This document shows positions 44,171-57,718 of a stretch of DNA of 64,000 nucleotides, piece after piece. The stretch's first letter is position 1. Each line of letters opens with the position of its first letter. The notes under the pieces were generated by a model. That model did no database searches. It saw only the letters and a program-made list of their open reading frames with translations, and was not told where the DNA came from. The position numbers and the translations under genes were made by a program. Source of the stretch: Hypericum androsaemum (taxonomy: Eukaryota > Streptophyta > Magnoliopsida > Malpighiales > Hypericaceae); contig OZ023183.1 of the NCBI GenBank assembly GCA_963995505.1, positions 19,154,671-19,218,670 on the forward strand, written 5' to 3'.

Positions 44171-45643
44171 ATGATGGGATTAACCACCCCGAAGTTGAGA
44201 TTAACTTCGATCCAATCCCTACCTCCTCGGAGAATCGTGAGTGCATATTCTCGTTAATTTTTCACTATTGCGTTTCTCACACTTGATTAATTTTTTCAAA
44301 CGGATTCCAGGTCGCTCGAGGTCAAAGAGTTGATCTTGTCGGGGCCTCCTCCAATTGTGAGCTTTTTTTTTGCGAAGCTCTGGCCTTGGTTTTTGGCACT
44401 GATTTTTATTTTTATTTATTTTTATTCTGCTTTTACAGTGCCTTTGCTTTCTGTTTCGCGGAACACGCTTAGAGCGAAACGAGGTTGGTTTCCGAGCTTG
44501 ACGAGTAGAGTTATTGTGCCCGCGTCTGGCTCTGGTTCTAGTGTGGATACGAGTTCCAAGCTCCCTGGAGAAGGAAACCCCGGTGTGCCTACTATGAGCT
44601 TTGATGGGGTGGAGCCGTTGGGCGGAAAGCCGGGTTGTGTTTCGTTCTATGGAATGAGTTACCAGTCGGTGGATGAAAAGAGAATTGGTGTCGAGAAAGG
44701 GTCATTTCTCTGGATATCGGCTCCCATTGCTTTGATAGCGTCGCTGACTGTGCCTCAATTTTTGCTCTCTCCTGCAATTGGGGTCTTTCTCCCGGATCAG
44801 GTTCTTGCAGGTGCTGACCAAACCTTTTTTCCCGTCTCTGATTGATTTGGAATTGAAGCCAATGAGTTTTGATAACTGCTGTATGTAGGTACTTCAACGA
44901 TCGTATCCTTTAAAAATCCGTTGCTGCTCATCACCTTAGCCTGAGTCGGTCACAAATGAAACTGGTGTCTAATCAAATTTATTCGTCTTATGTTTGATCT
45001 GCAGAAACTTTGACATCACTTTTATCCGATGCCTCGTTTTACGCGGGTCTCGCAACTTTTCTGCTTGTAACTAGTCGGATTCAGAGGCCATACCTAGAAT
45101 TTAACTCGAAGAGGTGGGGCCTTATTACGGGGCTTAGAGGATACCTGACATCTGCCTGGCTTACGATGGGAATGAAAGTGACACTTCCTCTCTTTGTAGC
45201 ATATGTAACCTGGCCTGTGCTTGGGTTTCCGGCTGTTGTTGCCGTGGCTCCCTTCTTACTGGGTTGCATTGTTCAACGTGTATTTGAGTTTGTTTTGGAT
45301 GGTTCGGAATCATCTTGTTGGCCCGTAGTCCCGATCATCTTTGAGGTACTTGGTTTATACCAGATTCAATTGTTTGTTTGGACACTAAAATTGTTTTGCG
45401 GAAGATAAAGAGTTCATTTTGCAGGTTTACAGGCTATACCAACTAACCAAGGCTGGACATTTCATTGAGAGATTGATGTACTCGATACGTGGGCTTCCTC
45501 AATCCCCCGAATTGTTTGACAGAACCGGTGCCTTGATTTCCATGATCGTGACCTTCCAAATCCTTGGTTTGGTTTGCCTTTGGTCCTTGGTTACATTTCT
45601 GTTGAGGCTTTTTCCTTCAAGACCTGTGGTAGAGAACTATTAG
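44171..45643 (+). CDS. Predicted plastid multi-pass membrane protein, unknown function
   Basis: Five exons, 44171-44236, 44311-44356, 44439-44810, 45005-45345 and 45425-45643, join with GT-AG borders and consistent phases to give 347 residues. The N-terminus is Ser/Arg/Leu-rich without acidic residues, like a plastid transit peptide, and includes 'PKLRLTSIQSLPPRR'. Hydrophobic segments follow: 'FLWISAPIALIASLTV', a segment within exon 4 before 'TSRIQRP', 'VTLPLFVAYVTWPVLGFPAV', and the C-terminal 'GALISMIVTFQILGLVC'. A conserved-looking 'CVSFYGMSYQSV' precedes the first membrane segment. I believe it is a conserved plant protein but cannot name the family. The two smallest exons rest only on splice signals and frame. 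Confidence 0.75.
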
Positions 45644-46856
45644 CATTTCCAAGGTTTTTTTCCTATGTCTGTCACCTACCTCACCGCCGCCCTCAACCGC
45701 ACCCATAAGCCAACCTTGCCGCTCCAGTTGTCTCCAAGCTCTACTCGACCTCACTTCTCCTCCTTCCTCGCATCCAAGCCTCAAATCTGGCTCTATTGCC
45801 ATGAACTTGCACCTGCTCGAAGGTTGTAAGATCTGAGCTCCCAGCCATGTCACCAACTCGAGTTGGGCGAGAGGATGAAGGCGATGTTGAAGTTGAGCTT
45901 GATATCCAATCAGCACCAGAGGTCAGCCGAGGGCAAGGTTGGGGCTGGGTCCCCGAAGATAAGAGTCGCCCTACACTCCTAGTTAATTGTTGGAATAATA
46001 TCGTTATGTAAATAGAGAGTGTTAGGACAAGAGAATAAGAATATAAGGTGTTTTTATTTTTTGAAATCTATTACATACTATTCTCTTGAGTGAATCCAAG
46101 TCTCAATTGGTATAAGAATATAACATATAGTTTTCATATGAAAGTGGCACGACGGTGAGGTGATGGAAGTGGCACGATGGAGAGGAAAGAGGGGTGGGAG
46201 TGAGTAACTACAAATCAGTGACTAACAAAATTGCAATGATAAATTACAATGAAAAATTGAACTTCAAATATATATATTTTTAAATCCAAGAGTAATTCGG
46301 TAAGAAAAACCATTCAGTTAAATTTTAAACTTTTAGAAACACGAGTACAACTACAATAGACCAAACTATGTAGATCTTACTATTTTTTACTCTTACATCT
46401 GTGTATAAATCAATCATTCATCCCCTCCATCCAAACAACAGAAATGATCATCTATTTTCTACCCGTATCTTTCTTGCTTTCCTCCTCCCCAATTTTTGTC
46501 CTCACTCTACTTGCCCCAAACGTACACACACACTCCCTCTCTTCCATACGCCATACATTTGCACCTACCAGATACCAAATCTTCTGTCCACCCTCTCTCT
46601 CCCTCTCCGTCTAGTCTCTCTATCTACGGAATAAATTAACAACTTCCACTCAACTCTGCAAAAATATGATATTAAATAAAATCTAAACAAAAAATTGTCA
46701 AAACATGCCCAAAAAAAAGAACGGAATATGGGGAGATTCCCCGAATAGACACAAAAAATGACTAATTACATAAAGGTTGATAAAACCCTGTACCTATCGA
46801 GAAAAGAAGATATAACTAAGAAAAATACAACAAGCTCTCTCTCTCTCTACATAGTT
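45644..46856. other. Spacer between convergent genes
   Basis: It contains the 3' flanks of the plastid-protein gene (+) and SEC3 (-). The ORFs at 45617-45916 and 46401-46634 have no recognisable domain and low-complexity composition. Confidence 0.6.
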
Positions 46857-49800
46857 TTACATGGACGCCAAAAGTTCTCTCATTTCCGCCACAGAAGGAA
46901 TCGACTCATTCGGGTAGATTTTGGCGACTAATTGAGCAAAACTTTCATACTTGTCCAGAAACTCTTTCTGCAGTACCAAACAAGTATACATTTACCCGAA
47001 CAAAGGAAAAGGAAAAAAATAAAATAAGTTACTGCATCTAAGGAAACCATTCTACAAGCATCAAATTCGGGATTGGAGGTTACCTTGCATTTATCCCACA
47101 AAGAAGGTAGAAGCTCCTCTGAGGCCAAATTTTTCTGCAACTTCTTGTACATCGCGCCAATAGATTTATCAACCTGTAGCCAAGAAGCCAACTAGTTATG
47201 AGGGTCTTTTTTTCCGAATCAGAGACGTGCAACTTCAGCCTTAGAAGACAGCTTACCCCGGTTAAGCTAGATTTTAACATCTTCCGAAGATCCATCTTCG
47301 ACAATCCAAGCTGGAACGGGATCTGGAGGAAAAGAGAAACAGAAAGCGCAGAAGAAGATGAGCACTTCAGAGGCAATGCAAACAGTTCAAAAATATGGAT
47401 GGTTCGATAGTCGAGAAGATGATGAATTGGCACCATTGTCATCAGATGATTAATGTCAAACAACAAAGTTTCAGGCAATAATGTTTGGGAAGCTTAGCAA
47501 GCTCTGAGGACACTAAGATTGTGTTTGTAAGAGCAATCAACCACATCCCAAGTATTTGTCAGTCGGACTAGCATTTCTGAGATACCCAATGTTATCAATT
47601 TATGTGCCAATTTTAACAAGAAGAGCTCTCGAAAAGACCAATACGGAAAAAAGATGACGACGCTGAAAATTCACAAAAAGTGATGGTTTTTTATAAGGAC
47701 AAAAGGAGATAGATTACGTCTACCAACCCAGCTGACCAAACTGCTTTAAGAACCCAAAATTCTCTAATAATTGGCCTAGTCGGTGCATTCCTCATCTCTT
47801 TGCTTTCTCTTTTCTTATTAGAACTGAACAAACAGTTATCTGCCCCAACTCAAAAGAGTACTTCTATTGTTTCCGAAACCGAAGGACAAGAAGATGCACT
47901 AGTGCCAAGAACACAACGGACCTCTTCTGGTGTTATCGTGTACATCAAATCTTCAATCTTTCGTGCAAACTGGAAAAGCCGTTCAAATTGCTGCAAGAGA
48001 TGAAATTTAACCAGAGGATGTTACATCAAACCAAAAGAAAGAAATTCTACGCTAGATTAACACTAGAAAAAAAATTCAGCAATTCGCATTGAAAGAGTCG
48101 GGAATGCTTACATAGTAAATGATCATGCTTATATGCCTCGAACAAGCCTGCTCATACGCTTCACTTGCCTGGTGATAGAATTTGGCTAAAGTTGGTACAA
48201 CGTTGGCCAACTCATACAAGCTGCATGTTGGAATCAGTCAGTGAGCATGTATTGATTGAGTAGGCACATGCATGATTTTGGAAAGAGGCCGAGAGAGGTC
48301 ATTAACCAAAGAAAAGTCTCCACAGAAAGAATACCTATTCTGAAACGCTGCATAGTTCTCCAGTAGAAAAATGTCTGCATACTTCGGATCAGTTTGTGCA
48401 ATTTTCTCCAAAGTTACAAACATTATGCTAACCTGTAAAGACAGTATTGACTTATAAAGATTCGATGAAAAGTAAATAATACCCATCCCCTCATGCACTC
48501 AAACTACTTGGAAATAACTAGTACTGGTAAACATATACATACAAATTTTGTGTAGGCCTGATCAACCAAATCCCTTGATTGTCCCTGGATGTACTGCTCC
48601 ATACGAGTTGCCAGAGTTGCAAATCTATAATCAAAGATAAACAAAAAGGAACTATGTTAGAGCCAGCCAAGGATCAGCACTCATGAGAACTGCCCAACTT
48701 ACGCAGTAGATTCGGATAGTACAATAATTTTACTGTCTGCCTTGCTGCTTTATACTAACTAATTTTTTTTGAACTTTTTCAGAAGAGTAGGTTTTCTCAA
48801 GAAGAAGTCCAGTGCCTGCAATATGAATTTCCCACAGCCTCTTCCCCAAATTACTTTTTGTTTTGTCTGAATAGCTACAATAAATTAAATATAAAAAACT
48901 CGCAATCTCCGATGCTCAGGGAGTATTCACAAGTCATGTAAGCGACATTTTAAGGATAAGAATTTCCAACAAGCCTCTTCATCATATTCCCTTATTGTTT
49001 TGCTCTGATTAGCTACAATAAAAATGATCAATCTCATGCCTTAAGAGTTGACCCCCATTACTACTACAGAAGAGGGATGGTCTCTTCCAAAGATTACTTG
49101 GTTATGGATATGGGAGGATTATGCATTTTTTCAAGCAAAAATTTAATTTCTGCGGAAGTTATTAGTACCTAGGGATGTATGAGAGGACCCCCATCTGTCG
49201 AACATTACGCTCATTTTTTTCAATCTGGTGGCAAGCTTCATCAACAAACTACAAAATAAATAAATCATCAACATTTGTGTTCCAAAAATGAATATAACAC
49301 CAAGCAATTCAGCTTTGACGTGAAAACACACATGAGCAAACTGCATTGAGATTCTAGACTCCAAATCACCAAGCAGCAGACGCACAAAACCTGCTGCATC
49401 AGCTTTTTGACCAGAGAGGTAACGTTCTGTGACTCCATGCATTGATATGCAACGGAGAGGATCAATCTTGTAAGCCCAATCAACGACTGCATAGAAATCT
49501 TCCTACGATCCACAAGATGAACAAGTGAAGACTCAAAATGATGCATATTTAACTCCTCGATTGTTGAGAACTTACTGTCAACAAATGTACAAACAAGCCA
49601 GAGGACTAAAGGACTTCAAATCACCTGGATACCATCAAGCAAGTCCTGAAGAGACTCATTTAGCGCTGCCAGGTCTGCAGAACTTTTACCTGAAAGGAAA
49701 ATCCCATGTAACATCAATGAGTAAACAGGCTCACCCAAACAGAAGTTAAGCTGTGTCAAGAATTACCAGCTTTATTGTCATTCTCATCAATGTCCATAAT

Positions 49801-52800
49801 GCCCAAATCATCATCTTCTTCATCATCATTGTCCCCTCCGTCTTTATTACCATTAGCAACCCCTCCAGGAGGAGCAAGCGCGGGTACTTCAAAGCACATG
49901 AAGTGTGCAAAGAAAGAACTCTGTAATTCAAGTCAAGGTGGTTTTTTTGGTGATAAGTGAGGTGGATAAATTTTAAAATGAGTACGGCGTTCTGCTTTCT
50001 TTAATGTATATAGACATAAAGCAATGACCTCGTCTACAAGGAGTGGAATAAATATGGTAAGCATCTTTGAGTAAGCCTCAGAAACAGAGGAAGTATCAGC
50101 AGATCCACTTTGACTGGAGCCAGTTGAAGCTTCAAGCCAGACGGTGGGATTCCTCGACGCTTTTGTGCTAGCACGAAGTTCGTTGGCAAATTCTCGAGCC
50201 TGCAAATAGGAATAAGTTACTCCAAAGCTCGCACTTCAGTTAACTTTTCTAGCATGGCAAAACAAGGAATTAACAAGGATCACAATGCCTCACCTCCCGG
50301 CGAAGAAGCAAGTTCAGAGAGCTGCAGTAGGCTTTTCTTAAAGGACCCAAACAATTCTTGTCAAGACTCTGACAGAAAAAATTAAGATATGAAACAATGG
50401 ATAAGAAGAATATGGTACACAACTGGAGAAATGCTAAGGTTAACTTAAAAAGTCTGTACACTAACCTTTAGATGTTGTAGCAGACGAGCATATGTCCTAC
50501 ACTTATACCGTAAGTCGGCATGATCAGGCCTCTTCAACTGCCCTCGCTGTTTCAAAAAAGATACTCACATATCTAAGATACTCTGCCTAATCGTAACTCT
50601 CTAACGTGTAGAAGAAAAAGATAATCTGAATAATACATGTGAAAAGTAACTCTTGTCGCTTATCATGAAATCCACTAAGCTTGAAAAGTAGTTTTTCAAA
50701 AACTCAGAAGCTCTCCTGACAAATGTATTCTTCAGCTTTTCAAGTTCAGCTCGCTTCTCTTTAACCTGCAAGAAAATTAATCCTATTTCAGCATGAAACT
50801 CTTGACATGACAACATGACCACCCAGAAGCCCACAGCTTCTCCAACTGGAGATGTGTTCAATCAACCAACGTAGGGCAATGGTAACAACCTAAGTTAGTG
50901 GCACATGCCAGTAGTAGTCAGATGTCACCTAACAATTAAAATGCCATACAACAGCATTCATGTCAACTAACCAACCCTCTTTGCTGGCATCATCATTTAA
51001 ACAGTCAAATCAATTTATAATTCCAAAAAACAGGCACAGAGAAAGAGAAAGAATGCATACAGCCCGCATATTCGCATAGGTAGGATCCAGGTTGGGAACT
51101 TGAAGACCTCGAAGGGCACCAGTCAACCACTCGCATGCCTCAATATTCTGAATCATCCGAGCCTCATCAAATTCACCTCCTGTTAAACAAGCTGCATACT
51201 AAATCCAGTAATAATGTTATAACTTGGAATATCAAGAAGGCCAAGACAAGAGAAGAAATAATAAACCAAAGAAATTAGAAAACATACATTGGAAGGGACA
51301 CGAAGTCGTTCAAGAAGCTTGTCAAGTTCTTCAATAAGTCCTCTGTTGTTTACGGATTGCATCTCCAACTTGTTATTTCGTGTCTCTATCTGGTGACGAT
51401 GAGAGGTATGGTTACAAAACAAAGTAAGAGGACAACATTCATCCATCTCAAAGCCAGACAATTTTTTAACCAATTTATAACTGTGATAATTCAAAGGACA
51501 AAGTTCCAATCTCAATTCCACAGCCTGATAAAGCTTTATAGCATCAAATTTAATAATAAGACCGAATATGCTTTGAAAGAGAATTGAACAAGCGTAAATC
51601 CCATACAAACAAAATGACTGATTTATCATGCCATTACCAATTCCTCATAAGCACACAGTTATTCCATGTATACAATATCTAGATCAATTAAGTAGTTAGA
51701 ATTTAAATTTTAAATACAAAATTTTGCGAAAGCATGACCATACAGATACAGTCACAAGAAGCCCAGACAGGTGTTTGAAATATTAAGTTTAGGATCTTAA
51801 GCTCTGAGAGGATGAAACTCACCGATTCAATATCTTCTCTCATATGCCTAAGCTTCACATTAAAGATTCCCAACCATTCATCCATGTCATCGACACAGAT
51901 TGTTGCAGCCTCGAGCCCTTTCAGCACCTGAAGAATTAAAACAATAAACTTAGAGTCCACTTGCATACAATGTTGTCGATGAAACTTGAAACAAAATGAC
52001 ATAATATCCAATGTTTTTTTCCACTTCAAAACTTATTCGATTTCAAAAGCTTCATTCAACAAGCAAAAAGCTGGATGAATTTTCAGTCAATGGGTGTTTT
52101 TGCCCTTGATAACCTAAATTCCATATTTATAGGAAATACCTCATCAATCATAGGTTCACTTTCCAGTATGGCATGCACATTTGCTGCTTCTAGGGCTAAA
52201 AGCTCTCGCCTCAACCTTTCAGAAAATGCCTCAGCTTCACCGATTCCCATGACATATCTGCAGCCGATAAAACAGTCAACTACTTCAAAACACACCCAAA
52301 AATAGAATTTCTACATATACAATGAGGTAATGTAGGTGCTTGTCATTTTGGAACGAATGGTACACTATTTTTTTCAACTAAAATTCAAAACTAAGGTACC
52401 TAGATCAGACACTTAAAATGAGAGTAGGCTACATCAGAATTGACAAACTGCTATGACCTCCAATTGTTAACGGTACAAGTTGAAAGAATACATACGTCCC
52501 AAGAAGAGCCTCCATATCTTCTTCCTCAGCTTGAGAGACAAGTTCCTTTTCGACAGTCACCTTCAAGTCGCTCTCCATCTCCCCCGTGGTAGCAACTGGC
52601 CCATCTTTCACTGTCCTTTGCTTCGTAACTGCAGGTGTATTCTCCTGCACAACATCAAACAGTTTTCAGAGAGCAGCGGATAACACAAACTACCAATTCT
52701 GTATTTGATATTATAGACTGAATATTTCAAGGGCATCACAAGTATAATCGATTTTTAACTAAATGCACGTAGACATCAGGGTATCCTCCTCATCAGCTAT

Positions 52801-54090
52801 GGCCCAATCAGAAGGCATAAAACAGACTGTGGTCTGAGGCAGCAACTGTGACTGCGAGCTCAGTCAGCTAACAGAAAAATTTGTAAACCCTTAGAACTTC
52901 GCATGATGAATCTCCCCCAACTAATTTCTCATCAAAAACAGATAGATAACATTGTTGATACGGAATTACCAACTCCAGAACAGTAGCTATTTAGGGTCAT
53001 TAACACATTCTACAGAAAGGTATTACTCTGATATGTTAGCATTATTCAACATATAAATCGAATGTAAAGGTAGAGCGAAACACAAATCATAATGTGCACC
53101 TTTGCCCAAAGTGCCATCTCCACAATATCTATGCCAACAACTTTAGGAAAGCGGCCGAGTACATCTTTACAAATGTTTAAGATGCAGTACAAGAGACGAT
53201 TCCTGGAAGAAGTGTATGAAACAAAAATGTCAAGAGAAAAGAACAATCACTAAATTGTCACAAAAACGATAAAGAGACGATAGAATTTGGGACATAGAAA
53301 GGGATCCAAATATCCCATAATGCTCACCTATCATCAATATTGCGCATAGTCCACTGAGGTGGAGCAACACTTTGGCTTCTCAGGTTATCAAATCCCTAAA
53401 CCATTTGAACCACAAGTAGACATTGAAAACTAAAAGTCATGAAAATCAAAGGCTTACGAAGAAGTCACTTACAAGTGTCTTCCAACATAAACTACAAATC
53501 TTATTCAGAAAGTTATCAAAGATAAACCATTACCAGTGTGAAGGTACACCCACTTGGATCATTGGAAACTACCTCCACCTTCGAAAGATGCTTAAGCTTG
53601 TACAACTTTGCAGGCTGCATAATGAGTCATGTCATTATGCCGACCCGATATCATGAAAGCAACAATGATCTGAAAGCGTTCCCAAGTACCATCTTCTTCT
53701 CTTTCTTTTTCTTTTTTCACGAATGAAGCTAAAAGTAATAATACACATTTACATCTAATCAATAAAGCTTTTGAAAAGGTCGTAATGACTTGCACCAAAC
53801 CATCCACCACATGTCACAACTCTGGCGACGGTGAACAGAGTCCCACTACTTAGGGATAAGTGTTCTCTTCTATACCGAGTAATAACATAATAACTAAAAC
53901 CATGCTGGTTTTGGCAATTTCCGTAGATTCAACCAACCAACCACAAAGTCCCATCCCATTCCATCTCCAAGATAAAAAGAGCAAACATTACCTCCAGAAC
54001 GCCTCCGTTGGAATACTTGAGCACCCGAAGGAACGCCTTAGTACGCTGTCCTTTGGCTTTGGCTGCAACAACAAACCAAGAATTCAACGT

Positions 54091-54127
<37 letters not shown>

Positions 54128-54454
54128 AAACAACAACAACAACAACAACTCGGAATTCAGTTATAATCTTATCAACAAGCTCAATAGATGCGATCCAAAA
54201 TCTGATCCCCCAAACACATAATAAACCGGATCCGAAAACAAAAGGAAAAGCAAGGAAGGGGGAAGGGTAAAGTAACTGGAGAGGACGAGGACACGGGGCT
54301 TGGCCATGTTGTTGCGGCTCAATTTGCCAGATTTCCCCCGGATCCCGTGGCTCTTCATCAACCGTATCGACAGTACGATCTTCTGCTTCGTCCCTTCGAT
54401 CGCCGCCTCGCACGCGCGACGCAGCTCCTCGTCGTCCGCGCTCGATTTCGCCAT
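46857..54454 (-). CDS. SEC3A: Exocyst complex subunit SEC3
   Basis: I traced 25 exons, all in phase, totalling 887 residues, the length I remember for Arabidopsis SEC3A. Exons: 54277-54454, 53992-54062, 53534-53614, 53328-53395, 53100-53202, 52496-52644, 52140-52257, 51823-51927, 51288-51389, 51061-51198, 50637-50765, 50466-50546, 50294-50368, 50029-50199, 49767-49920, 49625-49689, 49332-49502, 49169-49248, 48543-48624, 48335-48432, 48112-48220, 47922-47990, 47257-47322, 47084-47173, 46857-46967. SEC3 is a landmark subunit of the octameric exocyst that tethers secretory vesicles at the plasma membrane. The N-terminal third is the PH-like lipid- and Rho-binding region. A coiled-coil ('[17 protein letters not shown]') and the helical-rod SEC3 C-terminal domain follow. 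An acidic loop '[17 protein letters not shown]' lies in exon 15. No disruption is seen. The exon-22 donor (GTCCGT) is atypical. Confidence 0.95.
54092..54149. repeat. (CAA)n microsatellite in SEC3 intron 1
   Basis: About 19 CAA triplets with one interruption, between exon 1 and exon 2 of SEC3. Confidence 0.9.
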
Positions 54455-54623
54455 TTTCCCCCCTTCCTTCCTTCGCTGCCTACCTAATCGCGACCGACTT
54501 CCTTCGGAGAAGAAGAAGAAGAAGAGATCAGAAAGCTATTATTTCATTTGTGCGGGTCCAACTTCTCTCTCTCTCTCTCTCTCTGGAATTGACAATTCCT
54601 TCCTAATTAGTGATTATTATTTA
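54455..54623 (-). promoter_or_regulatory. SEC3 5' leader and proximal promoter
   Basis: Only 169 bp separate the SEC3 start codon from the MULE. The segment has (GAA)n and (CT)n tracts typical of plant 5' leaders but no clear TATA box. CT-rich leader microsatellites can act as Y-patch-like core promoter elements. Confidence 0.5.
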
Positions 54624-55534
54624 GGGAAAAGTACTGTTTAGTACCCTGTACTTTCACCTTTTTTGCGATAGGACCGTGTAGTTTAAAAACCATCAATCAG
54701 GTCCAAGTTATTTCAAAAATTTTCAACCTACGGTCCCGACTTGGTTCGGGTTATTTCCGAACCTACTTGGACTGCCACGTCACCAAAACGACGCCGCTTC
54801 AGTCCGACGTGGCCGATGAACGGGCGACTTAATGGAAAATTATTAAAATGATCCTAGTTTTGTTTATATTATTTCAAAAACCCCCCATTTAAATAATCAC
54901 TCTTTTCTCATTTAACCTGGATTTCCATACAATCACTCTCTCTCTCAAAAAAATCTACAACCACTCTCTCTCTCCCGTCCCTCGCTGTTTCTTTTCACCT
55001 CCCTCTCCCGTCCATCGCCTCCTCCCATCTCCTCGCCCACACGATCCTTCCCTCTCCCTTCCTTCTCGGCTCCCTCGTCGTGGCCCCAAATGCAAACCCT
55101 AAAACTTGACTTTGTCAGTGACTGACCTACACGTTTTGTGGTTTTCCCCAACGTCAAGGTATATATTGAAAATCTTAAAAATCGCCTATAGTTTTGGTTG
55201 TTTTTGTTTTTGTGTATTTTTATTTAGGGTTTGGGTGTTCGTTTTTTAGTTATTCTCATTTTTTCCATTATTGTTCAAATCGGGTTTTGTTCGATTGCAG
55301 TTTTTGGTCTGAGTTTTTGTTGTGGGTTTGTTCGATTATGGTTTTTGGTCTGGGTTTTGTTCGATTATGGTTTTTGGTCTGGGTTTTGTTCGATTATGGT
55401 TTTTCATCTAAGTTTTTGTTCAGGGTATCGTGCAATTAGGGTTTTTGTTCTGGGTTTTGTTCTTGTTGATATGGCTTTAGTTCTGGGTGTCTGCTAACTA
55501 TGGCTTGTGTTGTTCTGCAGGTTTCACTTGTGCA

Positions 55535-57203
55535 ATGGATGCGCATCAGATACGCATTCGCTACAATTATGGCGGGCAATGGGATGAAAACTGAGGTAAT
55601 AACTATATTGGGAGAGAAAGGTTTGAGATGAGTGTTGGTTATGATGTAGATAGCTTTGGTTACTAGAATCTTCATGGTTTTTATCATAGCATGTTAAAGA
55701 TGAACGAGTTTTGGATGTGGTACAAGATTGGTGATATTAATGGTAATGGTAAAATAGTGGAGATCTTTCAGGATAGGGAGGCTTTACAAATGGATGAGAC
55801 CCAAAGGAACTGTAATTTGACTGATGTCTATGGAATAGAACAAGGAGATGTTGTTGCAGATGTTAAAATATTGAAGGCGAGGTTGGAGGTTTTCTTAAGG
55901 TTTGATAATGATTTACAAAATGAAGAGATGCATCCTCAAGTGGCAGATGATGAGTGGACTGCCGAAAGTGAAGGTATTGTGCATGTTGATAAGGGTATGG
56001 ACGAAGATAGCTCATCGTCTGAGGAAAGTGCAGACGATGAAGATGACGATGATGATGTTTTAGATGAAGAGGGAGAAGTTGAGATTGTAGATACACCTAT
56101 TGTTGGTCTTGACAATGATGATGATGACCCGATCATTTTCGGTGACATTGAATTGATGGACATTCGACGTGACTCAGACGATGTTGGTTAACTTTTATAT
56201 TGTTGACAGGAACTACTATGGCTAGCTGCTGGAACTGGAAGCAAAAAAAAGTGGAAGTTTTACTTGAAAAAGATAAAAAAAATTACCCAATGGGGAGGAG
56301 GCAGTCAAATTTCTGATGAAAAATGACCAACGGTGCTGGACCAGAAGCCATTTTAGTACACATTGCAAGACAGACCTTATCGTGAATAACATAAGTGAGT
56401 CGTTCAATGCAGCAATAGTCAATGGTAGAAAGATGCCTATTTTGACTATGTTATAGTGGATTAGGAGGAAATTAATGAATGGAATACATATCAAGTACTC
56501 GAGTATGGAAAAGTACAATGGAAGCATCTGTCCTAACATTTTAAAAGTCTTGGACCAAAATAAGATGGCATCAGGTAATTGTTTTGCTGGTGCTGCTGGT
56601 AGTTTGAAGTACAAAGTTGAATGTGGTGGAACATCAACCATTGTTGATATTAATGCCAAGATATGTACTTGTCGAATGTGAGAAATTAAAGGAATTCCAT
56701 GTAAGCATGCTATTGCTGCCCTTCATGAGAGTCGCTTGGATCCAGCTGCATTTGTTGGTAGCTGTTATTCCAAAGAGACATACATGTAAGTTTATAAACA
56801 CTATATTGTGCCACTTCCTAATCAAGATGAGTGGCCAGTGACTGAAGGAGATGATGTTCATCCGCCTTTGATAAGAAAGCCCACTGATCGTCCGAAGAAG
56901 AAGAGAAGAAGGGGTGTCGATGAACCTAAAAATCATAACCGAAAAATTACTCGGCTTGGGGGAAATGTGCGGTGTAGTAACTGCAAACAGGTTGGCCATA
57001 ACATCCGAGGTTGCAAGGTAACAGGTGAGTCACCATGGCAAAGGCGACATAGACTCAACATACAGAAGAAGGTGCAACACTCTGAAGCTTCGGCCAGCAC
57101 TAGCAAAGCTTCGGCCAGCACCAGCAAAGCTGCAGCCAGCACCAGCCAGACCTCTACAAAGATAATTTCAGACAAATACTTTGATTTTGTACAATTTACA
57201 TAA
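55535..57203 (+). pseudogene. Decayed MuDR-type transposase
   Basis: An N-terminal MULE-like region begins at the ATG at 55535 ('MDAHQIRIRYNYGG'), with in-frame stops TGA and TAG before 55691. It continues open to 56191 and ends in a strongly acidic stretch. The catalytic DDE core expected next is missing, with a join near 56200-56340. C-terminal transposase then resumes with 'NNISESFNAAIVNGRKMPIL', a SWIM zinc finger (CTC...GIPCKHAIAAL, 56660-56730) and a CCHC zinc knuckle CSNCKQVGHNIRGC (about 56975). A Ser/Ala/Thr-rich repeat tail ends at 57203. At least three further stops lie between 56440 and 56790. It cannot make an active transposase. Confidence 0.88.
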
Positions 57204-57718
57204 ACTGGTTCATTTACTAATATGTGCCATTATTGTAGAGACAAACAAGGCAAACAAAGAGGACATTAGGAAGTCAACAATCAGAAAATTCGCACGTCTG
57301 AAGATATTGGATGCAACTTATTTTAGGGACAGGAAGATGCTTTGGATCGGCTACTAGTTTAGTTTGGTTTGACAGTGCATAGTTTGTAGGCTGTCATGTT
57401 TTGGACATATTTTGGATCGGCTGCCATATTTTGGCCAAGTATAAACCTATTTTGGACATGTTTCTAGGCACTTGCCTTGGACAAGTATGAACCTAGTTTG
57501 GAAATATTTTGTTGCAATTGTGTTGGACATGTTTCATAGCTTACAAACTTACAACATTATAACTTACATTACAACACATAAATTAGGGAACAAGCTTGCA
57601 TCAAGTTAATATGCAAATATTACAACGACTAACTAAGCAAACTATATTAAAGCCATGCCGACTAAAATTACAATTACAAAGAAACGGTGATATCTACGAC
57701 ACTTCTCCTCAATCTTGT

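Noticed and set aside
54161..54413. Thr-rich and Val-rich ORFs over the (CAA)n run near SEC3 exon 1
   Set aside because: Translation of the microsatellite in intron 1. The real exon 1 ends at 54277.
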